The notes beneath the pieces are model-generated. The model was given only the letters and a program-made list of their open reading frames with translations, made no database searches and had not been told where the DNA came from. From NCBI GenBank assembly GCA_020633295.1, contig JACKDW010000001.1, positions 806,001 to 870,000 on the forward strand: a DNA stretch of 64,000 nt, written 5' to 3'. Numbering within the stretch: position 1 is the stretch's first letter; each line of letters begins with the position of its first letter. Source of the DNA: Myxococcales bacterium (GTDB lineage: Bacteria; Myxococcota_A; Polyangia; Nannocystales; Nannocystaceae). Shown piece after piece: positions 41,084 through 49,989 of the stretch. The translations under genes and the position numbers were made by a program.

Positions 41084-43399
41084 TCACGCCGGCTGCGGCC
41101 GCAGCGTCCGCGCGTCGAGCAGCGCGTCGCGCGTGCCCGCGAGCGCGAGCACGTCGCCCTCGCGCAGCGGCCGGCGGGGGTCGACGTCGAGGACCCTGCG
41201 GTCTCGCGCCCACTCGAGCACGTTGACGCCCGCGCGCCCGCGCAGGTCGAGCTGGGCCAGCGACGCGCCCGCCCACTCGCGCCCGACGACCACGCGCTCG
41301 AGGATCACGCCGGCCCGCAGCCCCACCTCCTGATCGGGCCCCCAGACCCCGCCGGAGACCTGCACGACCTCCTCCTGCGCCCCGAGCACGCGATCGCTGT
41401 AGTGCGCGATCACGTCGGCGCGCCGCAGCACGCCGATCAGCGCGCCGCCGCGATCGATGACCGGGAGCACGTCGACGGGCGCGCGCCCGAACGCCAGCAT
41501 CGCGCCCGCGAGCGTGTCCTCGGCGTACAGCAGCGTCAGGCGCTTGCGCGACATCAGCTGGCGCGCGGTCGCGTCGGCGGCGAGCTCGCCGCGCAGCAGC
41601 TCGCGCGCGAGCTGATCGCCGTCGATGTAGCCGATGACGCGCTCGTCGGGCGCGAGCACGTAGTGCGTGTGCTGCTCGCCGCGCAGGTGGGCGTCACGGA
41701 CCTCGGCGAGCGGCGCGTCCGCGCCGAGCACCCGCGTCGGCGCGCACATCAGCTCGCGCACGCGCGCGCGCTTCATCGCGTCGACCTCGGCCTCCGCCTG
41801 CAGGATCACGCCGCGCAGCCCGAGCAGCTGGCGGTAGAGGTTGTCGGGCTGGAAGCGCCGCGCGACGAAGGACGAGATGATGCAGGTGAGCATCAACGCC
41901 GGCACGACGCTGTAGTCCTGCGTCAGCTCGAAGATCATCACGATCGGCGTCAGCGGGGCGTGCAGCAGCGCGCCGAGCACCGCGCCCATGCCGACGACCG
42001 CGTAGGCGCCCACGTAGGTGACGCCTGGCCCGAGGGCCACCTCGGCCGCCACGCCGACGACGGTGCCCATGCACGCGCCCACGTAGAGCGAGGGCATGAA
42101 CACGCCGCCGAAGCCGCCGCTGCCGAAGGTCAGGCCCGAGGCGATGATCTTGAGGAAGATCAGCGCGAGCGCGGTCGCGACCGCGAGCTGCCCGTGGACC
42201 GCGAGATCGATGACGGGGCGCCCCGAGCCGAGCACCTGCGTGGTCGTCACCGCCGCGAGCACCCCGAGCGCGAGCCCGCCGAGCCCCGGGCGCAGCCAGG
42301 CCGGCGTCGGCGCGCGCGTGAACAGCTCCTGGCTCGTCGTGATGACCCGCGCCATCAGCGGCCCGAGCAGCCCGGCCGCGAGCGCGAGCGCGATGTAGAA
42401 GCCGAGCTCGGCGACGCTCCCACCTGTGTGAACGGGCAGGTCGAACTCGGCGCGCCGACCGAAGATCGCGTGCGACGTGAACGTGCCCGAGACCGCGGCG
42501 ACGATCAGCGGGATGAACAGCGACATCGACGTCGCGCTGCCGGCCGCCGCGCGCCCGAAGATCAGCTCGATCGTGAAGATGACGCCGGCGAGCGGCGCGT
42601 TGAAGGCCGCCGCGAGGCCGGCCGCCGTGCCGGCGCCGACCATCGCCGCGTTGCGGCGCAAGCGGAGCCCGAAGAAGCGCGCGACGACGCTGCCCGCCGT
42701 CGCCCCGAGCGCCACGGTCGCGCCCTCGTGCCCGACCGCGCCGCCGCTGGCGATCGTCACGCCGGTGCCGACGCCCATCACCAGCCCGCCGCGCCCCTGG
42801 AGACGACCGCCGCGCTGATCGATGGCCTCGACGACGCCGGGCGGCCCCTCGACGATCTCGATCTTGAGCCAGCGCGTCGCCGCGTGGCGCAGGCCGCCGA
42901 CGAGCAGCCCGCCGATGGTCGGCAGCGCGATGATCAGCCCGAGCTCGCGAAAGCCGTGGCCCTCGATCTCCGGGAAGATCGCGCGGGCCTGCTCGAGCCA
43001 GGTGAGCAGCAGCGCCGCCGCGCCGCCGCTGACGATCCCCACGACCGCGGCCATGATCAGCAGGAACACGTGGTCGTCGCGGATCACGAACGCGAGGCGA
43101 CGACCGAGCATGAGCCCGAGCGCCTGCAGCCAGCGCTGCACCCGGCCGCTGGGCGGCAGCGGCTTGTGGTAGCCCGTCCCCGACAGGCTGAGCGTCGTGT
43201 AGGACGCGTCGACGTCGGCGCTCATCGACTCGTCGGCGCGCGATTCCGACAGCGCGCGCCGGGCCGCGGTCCGCGTCTCTTCGCGCACCCGCTGCTCGCG
43301 ACGCGCGTCGGCTGACTCCGGCGTGTCAGCGAACTTGACCGTCGATGGCGACGGGTCCTCGGGCGCCTCCGCCCCGCTCTCGCCGTCTGGGCGCGTCAT
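41084..43399 (-). CDS. ClC chloride channel/transporter with CBS pair and TrkA-C-like end
   Basis: The 771-residue protein starts at ATG 43399. It has a soluble N-terminus (about 1-95) and a ClC membrane domain. This carries the gating-glutamate motif GGAVGHEGATVALGA, the GxFxP motif in GSGGFGGVFMPSLYVG, and the YVGAYAVVGMGA Tyr segment. Two CBS domains follow (LMCAPTRVLGADAPLAEV; LMSRKRLTLLYAEDTLAG), then a TrkA-C-like module ending in ALAGTRDALLDAR. The Glu in GHEG is kept. It moves chloride, or exchanges Cl-/H+, at the inner membrane. The CBS and TrkA-C parts may bind nucleotide. Confidence 0.92.
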   Translation of the reverse strand: MTRPDGESGAEAPEDPSPSTVKFADTPESADARREQRVREETRTAARRALSESRADESMSADVDASYTTLSLSGTGYHKPLPPSGRVQRWLQALGLMLGRRLAFVIRDDHVFLLIMAAVVGIVSGGAAALLLTWLEQARAIFPEIEGHGFRELGLIIALPTIGGLLVGGLRHAATRWLKIEIVEGPPGVVEAIDQRGGRLQGRGGLVMGVGTGVTIASGGAVGHEGATVALGATAGSVVARFFGLRLRRNAAMVGAGTAAGLAAAFNAPLAGVIFTIELIFGRAAAGSATSMSLFIPLIVAAVSGTFTSHAIFGRRAEFDLPVHTGGSVAELGFYIALALAAGLLGPLMARVITTSQELFTRAPTPAWLRPGLGGLALGVLAAVTTTQVLGSGRPVIDLAVHGQLAVATALALIFLKIIASGLTFGSGGFGGVFMPSLYVGACMGTVVGVAAEVALGPGVTYVGAYAVVGMGAVLGALLHAPLTPIVMIFELTQDYSVVPALMLTCIISSFVARRFQPDNLYRQLLGLRGVILQAEAEVDAMKRARVRELMCAPTRVLGADAPLAEVRDAHLRGEQHTHYVLAPDERVIGYIDGDQLARELLRGELAADATARQLMSRKRLTLLYAEDTLAGAMLAFGRAPVDVLPVIDRGGALIGVLRRADVIAHYSDRVLGAQEEVVQVSGGVWGPDQEVGLRAGVILERVVVGREWAGASLAQLDLRGRAGVNVLEWARDRRVLDVDPRRPLREGDVLALAGTRDALLDARTLRPQPA

Positions 43400-43510
43400 C
43401 GCGCCCCGCACTGTAGCCCGGGCTCGCGAGCCGGGTCGAGGGTCGACGCGCGCCACCACTCACGGGAGGGAGCTCGTCGACTCGACGCGACCGCCCGCGT
43501 CGCGCCGGGC

Positions 43511-44023
43511 TCACCGCGTCGCGTCGCCGACCAGGTACCGCGCGCTCACCTCGGAGTGCAGCGGGAACGCCAGCTCCCGCGGCGCTCGCAGGACGTCGAG
43601 CGCCGTGACCTCGGGCGTGCCGGCGAAGGCCGGGAGCGAGGGCAGCGCGCGAAACCCCGGCCCGGTCGGGGTGCAGAACAGCAGCAGCAGGCGCCCGTCC
43701 TCCGTGGTGTGGACCTCGTAGACGTCGAGCGCGCTCGGCGAGATCGTGATCCCGGTCTCCTCGCGCAGCTCCCGGGCCGCGCCGACGCGCCAGCTCTCCC
43801 CGGCCTCGAGGAACCCGCCGGGCAGCGCCCACCAGCCGAGGCGCGGCTCGATCGCCCGTCGCACGATGAGCACGCCGTCGGCGACCGGCACGAGCAGGAC
43901 CGCGACCGGGATCGGGTTGCGATACGACCGCCGCAGGCAGCCCACGCAGTCCCGCGGCCAGCCGACCCCCGCCGGGAACGCGGCGCCACAGTAGCCGCAG
44001 TGGGCGTGCGGGTCGGCGGTCAT
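43511..44023 (-). CDS. Nudix hydrolase with zinc ribbon
   Basis: The 170-residue protein begins with a CGYC...CVGC zinc ribbon. The Nudix box GGFLEAGESWRVGAARELREETGI then spans about residues 68-91 and is a full GX5EX7REUXEEXGU match. NADH pyrophosphatase- or MutT-like proteins with such ribbons hydrolyse nucleoside diphosphate-linked substrates. Substrate is not clear. It lies downstream of an exported-protein gene on the same strand. Confidence 0.9.
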   Translation of the reverse strand: MTADPHAHCGYCGAAFPAGVGWPRDCVGCLRRSYRNPIPVAVLLVPVADGVLIVRRAIEPRLGWWALPGGFLEAGESWRVGAARELREETGITISPSALDVYEVHTTEDGRLLLLFCTPTGPGFRALPSLPAFAGTPEVTALDVLRAPRELAFPLHSEVSARYLVGDATR

Positions 44024-44087
44024 GACCCGGGTGTATCACAGGCGGCCGGTGGTGAGGTCCGCGACGCCGCCGGATCGTCGCGAGAGG

Positions 44088-45206
44088 CTAGAGCGCCGAG
44101 TCGTCGTCATCGTCGTCGCCGTAGTCCGGCCACTGCGTCGACGCCTCGAGCCGCGCGCGCTCGGCCTCCTCGCGCGCCTCTCGCTCGCGCCGCGCTCGCG
44201 CCCGCGCCTCCTCCTCCCGCCGCTCGCGCTCCTCTTGCTCGGCGTGATCAGCGTCCGTCCAGCCGTAGTCATCCTCGGAGATCGTGCGAACCGGCGGGAT
44301 CTCGGGCGCGGGCGCGCCCGCGGTCAGCACGATGTCGAAGCCGCTGCCGTGATGCGGCGTCGGCTCGTTGTAGGCGCAGGACGCCACGGTGCTGCGGCAC
44401 GCGCCGACCGGGAGCGCGCGCAGACGGCCGGTGACCATGTCGTGCTCGTCGTCGCCCTCGGCGGTGAATTGCCCCGAGCCGGCGTGCACGACGAACACGG
44501 TGCGCCCGCGCGCCTGGTAGGCGCGGACGGAGCTGAACAGGAACGGGTTATCGGCGAGCGCGTCGCTAAACAGCCGCCGCGGGTACAGCGAGAACCCGCT
44601 GGTCGCGCTCTCATAGATCTCGTCTCGCGCGACCTCGGGCACGACCACGGGCATCGCGTCCCCGCGGGCCCCGCCGACGCGCGCGCTCACGGCCAGCTGC
44701 CCCGCGGCCGTCCGCGTCCAGCGAGCGTGCGCGCAGCGGCCCTCGTAGTCACAGAAGCGCGCGGTCGGGGGCGCGAAGCGAGTGAAGCCGTCGATCGTCA
44801 TGGCCCGCGCCTGCGCCCGCGCGAGCGCGGGTCGAAGGCCCCCGATGAAGCTGCGGTCGGGGAACTCGACGCGCTCGCTCGTGATCACGCGCTCGACCTC
44901 GCCGAAGAAGCTCATCTCCACGAGCTCGGCGTCGCCGCCCCGCAGGATCGCGCCCTTCATGCTGCGGCTGAAGCGGCGGTGGCTGAACACGACCGCGATC
45001 AGGTGGTCGTCGGTCACGCCCAGCGGGAACACGCGGTACTGGTACGCGACGTAGCAGGCGCGGGCCGGCGCCGGCGCGCCGGCGTAGCTCGTCAGCCCCG
45101 CGACGAGCGCGACCGCCAGCGCCGAGGCGCGCGCGCGACGACGCGCGCGCGGAGAGGCGACCCGGACGAGGTCGCGGAGGGAGCGGAGGTCGCGGCGACG
45201 AGGCAC
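44088..45206 (-). CDS. Exported protein of unknown function with charged coiled-coil tail
   Basis: The 372-residue product starts at GTG 45206, and an Arg-rich N-region leads to a signal core ASALAVALVAGLTSYAG and an ARA-C cleavage. A mixed beta region follows with GSGFDIVLTAGAP. From about residue 325 the chain is a Glu/Arg-rich coiled coil (EEERERREEEARARA-like) ending in an Asp run. A weak dyad lies upstream at 45246. Function is unknown. The start could also be a few codons downstream. Confidence 0.6.
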   Translation of the reverse strand: MPRRRDLRSLRDLVRVASPRARRRARASALAVALVAGLTSYAGAPAPARACYVAYQYRVFPLGVTDDHLIAVVFSHRRFSRSMKGAILRGGDAELVEMSFFGEVERVITSERVEFPDRSFIGGLRPALARAQARAMTIDGFTRFAPPTARFCDYEGRCAHARWTRTAAGQLAVSARVGGARGDAMPVVVPEVARDEIYESATSGFSLYPRRLFSDALADNPFLFSSVRAYQARGRTVFVVHAGSGQFTAEGDDEHDMVTGRLRALPVGACRSTVASCAYNEPTPHHGSGFDIVLTAGAPAPEIPPVRTISEDDYGWTDADHAEQEERERREEEARARARREREAREEAERARLEASTQWPDYGDDDDDDSAL

Positions 45207-45245
45207 GGGCCCTCGAGTATACGGCGCGGCGCCGCGAATGTTCTC

Positions 45246-45265
45246 AGCGGTCCTCGAGGACAGCA
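45246..45265. repeat. Weak dyad copy
   Basis: AGCGGTC-CTCGAG-GACAGCA keeps the inner GTC/GAC pair and right-arm CAG but lacks CATG on the left. It falls in the 74-bp gap upstream of the exported-protein gene. Confidence 0.25.
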
Positions 45266-45280
45266 ATTACTCACGGCTCG

Positions 45281-46525
45281 TCACGCGACGACCCACGCCG
45301 CGTGCACGCGCAGCGTCAACCACACGCCGCCGGCGAGCGCGACCAGCAGGCTGAGCGCCAGCTGCAGCGCCCGCGCCCGCGAGCCGAGCGCGCGCCCGAG
45401 CACGAGCACGAGCGCGAGCATCGGCGCCAGCGCCAGCAGCTGCCCGAGCTCGACGCCGAGGTTGAACAGCACGAGCGCTAGCTCGGCGCGCCCGGGCGGG
45501 AGCCCGATCGCCAGCAGCGCGCCGGCGAAGCCGAGGCCGTGCAGGAAGCCGAAGGGCAGCGTGATCCGCCAGCGCCGATCGGCGCGCGCGCGTTCGGGTC
45601 GTCGCAGATGCACGCAGTTCTCGACCCCGATGTAGACGATCGACAGCGCGATCGCGGGCTCGACCCAGGCCGGATCCGGCGCCCAGCGCCCGAGGGCGAC
45701 GAGCGCGAGGCTCAGCGAGTGCCCGGCCGTGAACGCGGTGATCGCCAGCAGCAGCGGCCGCGCTCGCCACAGCGCGAGCACGAGGCCGAACAGGAACACC
45801 AAGTGGTCGACGCCGCCGAGGATGTGCTCGACGCCGATCGGGAGGTACGGGGAGACCCCGACGGCGGGCGTCGACGGCGGGCGCGAGTCGGCCGCGCGCG
45901 GCTCGCCGCGGGCGCGCGCTCCGGGGCGCTCGAGGCGGTGGCGCAGCGCCGCGCGGTGCGCCGCGAAGGCGCGCGTCTCACCCGTCTCCAAGACCACGTC
46001 GAAGACGTGCCGGTGACCCGCGTCGACGCGCTCGAGCAGGCCGACGAAGTCGAGCTCGAGCGGCTCCGCGCGCGCGCCGGGCGAGGCGGACGGGCAGCGG
46101 TAGCGCGCGAGCACCCGCAGCCCGTCGTCGCCGTCGAACTCGAGGGACTCGAGCGCGCCCTCGCAGCGCGCCTCGCCTCGCCGCAGCGCGACCCCGCCGA
46201 CGACGCCGGCGGCGATCGCCGGGCCGGCGGCGAGCAGCTCGAGCTCCGAGAGCGCGCCGTCGCGGTCGCGGTCGAGCTCGCGGGCGAGCGCGCGCACGTC
46301 GGCGCGCGCGAGCGCGATGTCGGCGAGGACGACCCCGTCCGGCTCGACCGCGTAGGTCCCCCGGGACAGCCCCGCCTGATGCGCGCGCGCGGGCGCGCCG
46401 AGCAGCACGTGCAGCGCGCAGCTCACGAGCAGCGCGCAGCTCACGAGCAGCGAGAGCGGCGCGAGCCGCGAGAGCCGCGAGAGCCGTGAGAGCCGTGAGA
46501 GCGAGGAGACCTTCGATCGGCGCAT
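45281..46525 (-). CDS. HupE/UreJ-like membrane protein with EF-hand
   Basis: The 414-residue product has a signal peptide and an N-terminal periplasmic domain that contains an EF-hand loop, DRDRDGALSELE, a good Ca2+ site. The membrane half has GVEHILGGVDHLVFLFGL, HGLGFAGALL and several helices, typical of HupE/UreJ_2 proteins linked to metal (Ni or Cu) transport or metallo-enzyme maturation. The signal region is encoded by a 9-bp tandem repeat (Leu-Ser-Arg units, about 46462-46502) and an 18-bp duplicate (Ser-Cys-Ala-Leu units). No hydrogenase or urease gene is nearby. Confidence 0.75.
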   Translation of the reverse strand: MRRSKVSSLSRLSRLSRLSRLAPLSLLVSCALLVSCALHVLLGAPARAHQAGLSRGTYAVEPDGVVLADIALARADVRALARELDRDRDGALSELELLAAGPAIAAGVVGGVALRRGEARCEGALESLEFDGDDGLRVLARYRCPSASPGARAEPLELDFVGLLERVDAGHRHVFDVVLETGETRAFAAHRAALRHRLERPGARARGEPRAADSRPPSTPAVGVSPYLPIGVEHILGGVDHLVFLFGLVLALWRARPLLLAITAFTAGHSLSLALVALGRWAPDPAWVEPAIALSIVYIGVENCVHLRRPERARADRRWRITLPFGFLHGLGFAGALLAIGLPPGRAELALVLFNLGVELGQLLALAPMLALVLVLGRALGSRARALQLALSLLVALAGGVWLTLRVHAAWVVA

Positions 46526-46579
46526 GGTCGACGCGCGCGGGCGCGCGTCGACGCTAGCACACTCCCGCGCGGCCCCGCG

Positions 46580-47932
46580 CTACATGATCCCGCAGCCCAT
46601 GACCTCGCTCGGCACGCAGCCCTCGCACACCCAGTGGAAGTTGTCGAGGAGCACGGTCGTGTCGAGGTCCGGGTCGCCCATGTCGAAGATCATGAAGTGG
46701 ATCTCGAAGGTCTCGCCTGGGGTCGCCGAGCCCTCGGCGGTGAACCACTTGGTCGCGCCGCCGACGTGGTCGAAGCCCGTGCCCGCGAGCACCGGGTCGT
46801 TCGGGTTGTAGTCGAAGTTGTCCTGCAGCGCCGTCACCGTCAGCGGTTGGCCGTCGATGAAGGTCACGTTGCCGGTGTAGGTCTCGCTCGTCGACCAGGC
46901 CAGGAACACGTCGTTGAACTGCGAGTCGACGAAGTTCGGGTACTCCGCCGAGAAGTACGCGAAGTCGAACTCGTAGCCGGTCGCGTTGAGCGGATCGGGA
47001 TCCTCGGGCACCGTCAGCGAGCCGCCGAAGTGCAGCACGTCGTGCGCGATCTCGTTGCCGATGATCCACTGGGCCTGGAGCGTGTCGGAGCAGTCGTTGA
47101 CGCCGTCGCAGTCCTGGAACGGGGTGCCGCCCTGACCGTTGTTGCTGCCGTCGACCGGGCTGACCGGCGCCGGGAGCATGCCGACGTCGTTGGGGTTGTC
47201 GTTGTCGAGGCCCGGCGACGCGTCGTCGATGCCGTTGACGAGCAGGCCGGTCTGCATGAACGGATCGCGGAGGTCGCCGGTGCTGATGACGAGGAACTTC
47301 TCGCCCTCCTGCGGGCCCCAGAACGGCAGCGCCGGGTCGTCCGGATCCTTGGCGAGGCCGAAGCCCGTGACGACGCGCCAGGAGTCCGAGTCGGGCGCGT
47401 CCTGGATGTCGACGATCGGCGTCAGCGTGACCGCGTAGTCGTCCCCGTCGCAGTTAAAGCCCAGCGCCTTGAGCGGGTCGTTGTCGTCGCCGTCGCAGCT
47501 GACCTTCTCGTCGACGAACTCGCAGTACGGCTCGTCGCCCGTGGTGCCCGTCGTCGGATCGCCCGTCGACGTGCCGTCGGTCGTCGTCGGCTCGCCCGTC
47601 GTCGTCGTCGTCGGGTTCTCGGTCGTGTTGTCCGTGGTCGACGGGTCCTCGGTGGTCGGCTCGATGGTCGACTCCGTCGTCGACGGGCCGACGCCCGTCT
47701 CGGTCTCGCCCGCGGTCGTGCCGGTCTCGCCCATGGTCCCGCCGGTGCTGCCCGTGGCGCCCATCGTCGTCGTGACCGACGTGGGCCCGACCGACGGATC
47801 GGGATCCTCGGTCGTCTCCTCGCCGGTCGTGTCGCCGGTCGTGCCGGAGGTCGACGTCCCGTCGTCGCCGCAGCCGTATGAGAGCAACAGCCCCGCGCAC
47901 AGCACCCATCCCCAGCTCACTCGCTCGCTCAT
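46580..47932 (-). CDS. Lipoprotein with choice-of-anchor L-like domain
   Basis: The 450-residue product has the lipobox LLSYGC and a 110-residue Thr/Gly/Glu/Pro/Asp linker. The mature domain begins near CEFVDEKVSC. It contains EYPNFVDSQFNDVFLAWS, the signature of the choice-of-anchor L beta-sandwich, plus repeated beta segments and Cys pairs near the end. It should be surface anchored by lipid and may bind protein or glycan. A dyad at 48027 lies about 95 bp upstream. Confidence 0.8.
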   Translation of the reverse strand: MSERVSWGWVLCAGLLLSYGCGDDGTSTSGTTGDTTGEETTEDPDPSVGPTSVTTTMGATGSTGGTMGETGTTAGETETGVGPSTTESTIEPTTEDPSTTDNTTENPTTTTTGEPTTTDGTSTGDPTTGTTGDEPYCEFVDEKVSCDGDDNDPLKALGFNCDGDDYAVTLTPIVDIQDAPDSDSWRVVTGFGLAKDPDDPALPFWGPQEGEKFLVISTGDLRDPFMQTGLLVNGIDDASPGLDNDNPNDVGMLPAPVSPVDGSNNGQGGTPFQDCDGVNDCSDTLQAQWIIGNEIAHDVLHFGGSLTVPEDPDPLNATGYEFDFAYFSAEYPNFVDSQFNDVFLAWSTSETYTGNVTFIDGQPLTVTALQDNFDYNPNDPVLAGTGFDHVGGATKWFTAEGSATPGETFEIHFMIFDMGDPDLDTTVLLDNFHWVCEGCVPSEVMGCGIM

Positions 47933-48026
47933 GTCGACCCCCGCGTGTTGTCACGACGCGACCGCTCGTCTCCCCGCCGAGATACTCCCGGCGCCGGGCG
48001 AGGCGCGCCGCGCAGCGATGATTCAA

Positions 48027-48046
48027 ACATGTCTTTTTGGACATAT
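48027..48046. repeat. Dispersed 20-bp dyad (ACATGTC-N6-GACATGT)
   Basis: The copy is ACATGTC-TTTTTG-GACATAT, one of the best, in the 363-bp gap between the choice-of-anchor lipoprotein start and the VWA lipoprotein stop. The T-rich spacer is like that at 5471. Confidence 0.8.
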
Positions 48047-48166
48047 CAATCAGAAGCGCGACCCGGCCCGCGAGCACGCGCCGCGCGGCGTGGGCGTCGC
48101 ACCTACCTCGCGCGAGGCGAGCGCTCGATTCGAACGCGACGCGCCCGCGCGCGGCGCTGCGAGGCG

Positions 48167-48231
48167 CGCCCGCCAGTCCGCGCCCGCCTGTCCGCGCCCG
48201 CCTGTCTGCGCCCGCCTGTCCGCGCCCGCGC
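48167..48231 (+). repeat. 14-bp tandem repeat, about 4.5 copies
   Basis: Units of CGCCCGCCTGTCCG begin at 48167, 48181, 48195 and 48209, with a partial fifth at 48223. Copies differ by one or two bases. It lies between the dyad and the terminator hairpin in the same non-coding gap. Confidence 0.85.
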
Positions 48232-48237
48232 CCACTT

Positions 48238-48279
48238 AAAAAATGCGCGCGCCCGCGTCGACGAGACGCGGGCGCGCGC
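48238..48279 (-). terminator. Strong intrinsic terminator downstream of the VWA lipoprotein
   Basis: Read on the minus strand, a 15-bp perfect GC stem with a five-base loop (arms at 48265-48279 and 48245-48259) is followed by one A and a run of six T. It should end the VWA lipoprotein transcript, whose stop is at 48296. Confidence 0.9.
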
Positions 48280-48295
48280 TTTGGCGAGGCGGCGC

Positions 48296-49618
48296 TCAGC
48301 TCGCGATCGCCGCGCCGATCAGCCGGACCAGCAGCGCGTTGAGCAGCTCGACCTCGTACTCGCCGATCGTCGGCTCGATGTGCTCCCCGCCGATGCCGCT
48401 GTCGCTGGTCAGGAACACGTAGGTGCCGCCCGTGGCGATGTCGATGAAGCGCGTGAGGAACTCGGTCTCCTTGTCGACCCCGCTCGCGCCGATCGGGATC
48501 ACGCGGATCCCCTGGCGCGCGGCCTCCTCGGTCGCGGTGTGCAGGTCGGCGACGATGTCCTCGTGGTGATGCGGCGGCGCGTCGAGCACGAGGAACATCA
48601 GGCGCGCGCGCGCCGAGTCGCTCCACTCGTGGTTGAACATCGCGTCCTCGAGCGCCCAGTGCACGCCCTCGGGGTAGTCGCCGCCGCCGTCGGCGGTCTG
48701 GTCCGCGAGCTGCGCCAGCGCCTGGTCGATGTCGGTCGTGAACGGGAACGAGCGCACGAGGTACTCGTCGCCGGCGTCGCGGTAGAAGTTCACGCTGAGG
48801 CGGATGTCGACCTGCTCGCCCGCGTTCGCCTTGACGTTCGTGATCACGTCGGCGAGCTCGCTCTGCAGGTACTTGAGCTCGTCGAGCATCGAGCCGGTCG
48901 TGTCGATCATGAACATCAGGTCCAGCGCGGCCGGCGGCTGCGCGCCGCCCTCGAGATCGATCACCTGCGGGTCGCCGGCGAAGGGCACCGCGTCCGCGCT
49001 CGCCTGGGCGCCGCCGGAGCTGACCTCGACCTGGAGCCCGTCGCCGACCGCCTCGCCGAACAGGCCGGCGAACAGCTCGGCGCGGCCGAGGTTGTCGGTC
49101 CGCGCCTCCCACACGATCGCCTGGCTGTTGTCGACGAGGCGCACCTCGGCGTCGGCCAGCGGCACCTCGCCGTCGGTCACGACCACGGCGTAGCGCTCGG
49201 TCGTGAAGTAGCCCCAGCGCTCCTCGTACTCGGTCCACGAGAGGACCTCGAGGATGTTGGTCCAGAAGTCCCAGTGATCGAGGTCGCGCCACTCGCCTGC
49301 GGTCAGCTGCCCGGGCTCGATCGGCTCGCCGCCCGAGGTCTCACCGTCGCTCGGGTCCGCGCCGCTGTCGTCGCCGCCGTCGGTCCCGCTCAACCCGCCG
49401 TCACCGCTGCCGTCCGAGGCGCTGCCGCCACCGGTCGTCCCCCCGCCCGAGGACTCGCCGTAGCTCGCCGAGTCGCCCTCGTAGCCGCTGCCCGCCCCGG
49501 TTTCGCTGCCGCCGTAGTCGCCCCCGCTGTCACCGCAGCCAGACGCGAGGCCGAGGACGCCCACGAGCGCGCAGGCGAAGGAAGTGGAAACCAAGCGGGG
49601 ACAGGTGGCGAAGTCCAT
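48296..49618 (-). CDS. VWA-domain lipoprotein
   Basis: The 440-residue product starts at ATG 49618 (MDFATCPRLVS). The lipobox is LASGCG, then a Gly/Ser/Asp linker to about residue 115. A VWA domain follows with the metal-ion site DTTGSML (Asp239), where the family has DxSxS, and FLVLDAPPHHHEDI as a further core strand. A beta-sandwich-like module (VVVTDGEVPLADAEV) precedes it. It is predicted to be a surface adhesin-type protein, perhaps interacting with other lipoproteins. It is followed by the terminator at 48238. Confidence 0.85.
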   Translation of the reverse strand: MDFATCPRLVSTSFACALVGVLGLASGCGDSGGDYGGSETGAGSGYEGDSASYGESSGGGTTGGGSASDGSGDGGLSGTDGGDDSGADPSDGETSGGEPIEPGQLTAGEWRDLDHWDFWTNILEVLSWTEYEERWGYFTTERYAVVVTDGEVPLADAEVRLVDNSQAIVWEARTDNLGRAELFAGLFGEAVGDGLQVEVSSGGAQASADAVPFAGDPQVIDLEGGAQPPAALDLMFMIDTTGSMLDELKYLQSELADVITNVKANAGEQVDIRLSVNFYRDAGDEYLVRSFPFTTDIDQALAQLADQTADGGGDYPEGVHWALEDAMFNHEWSDSARARLMFLVLDAPPHHHEDIVADLHTATEEAARQGIRVIPIGASGVDKETEFLTRFIDIATGGTYVFLTSDSGIGGEHIEPTIGEYEVELLNALLVRLIGAAIAS

Positions 49619-49989
49619 GGTGGGGGCGCTCTCTCGTCGATAAAAGATGGGAGGTGATGAGGACGCCCGCGCGCGGACGACCGCGCCGCGCGATGCATTC
49701 GGCGCGGCGGCCCCAGTGGTTATCAAGATTTGTACCAACCCGTGCGCGGCGGGAATTCGGGGCGTACTCACCGAGTCGCTCGCGCGGCGCCAGCGTGGTC
49801 ACGACACCGCTGACGAGACCACGACACGACGATCATGGTCCCGCCCGGGGCGGCCGGCGGCTACTGGTTTCGACGCGCGCCACCGGGGAAGCTTCAGCGC
49901 GCGTTGACGACGAGCGGCGCGGCGCCGCCGCGTCGCCGGCGACCGCGAGACAGCTCGCGCGCCCGCGTCGAGCTCGCTACCGTGTTCGC
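49619..49989. other. Intergenic region, divergent promoters
   Basis: This 371-bp gap between the VWA lipoprotein start and the RNA methyltransferase start has no supportable gene. A relatively AT-rich part, around 49719-49740 (TTATCAAGATTTGTACCAA), is the best candidate for promoter elements of the minus-strand gene, but no consensus match was seen. Confidence 0.4.
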
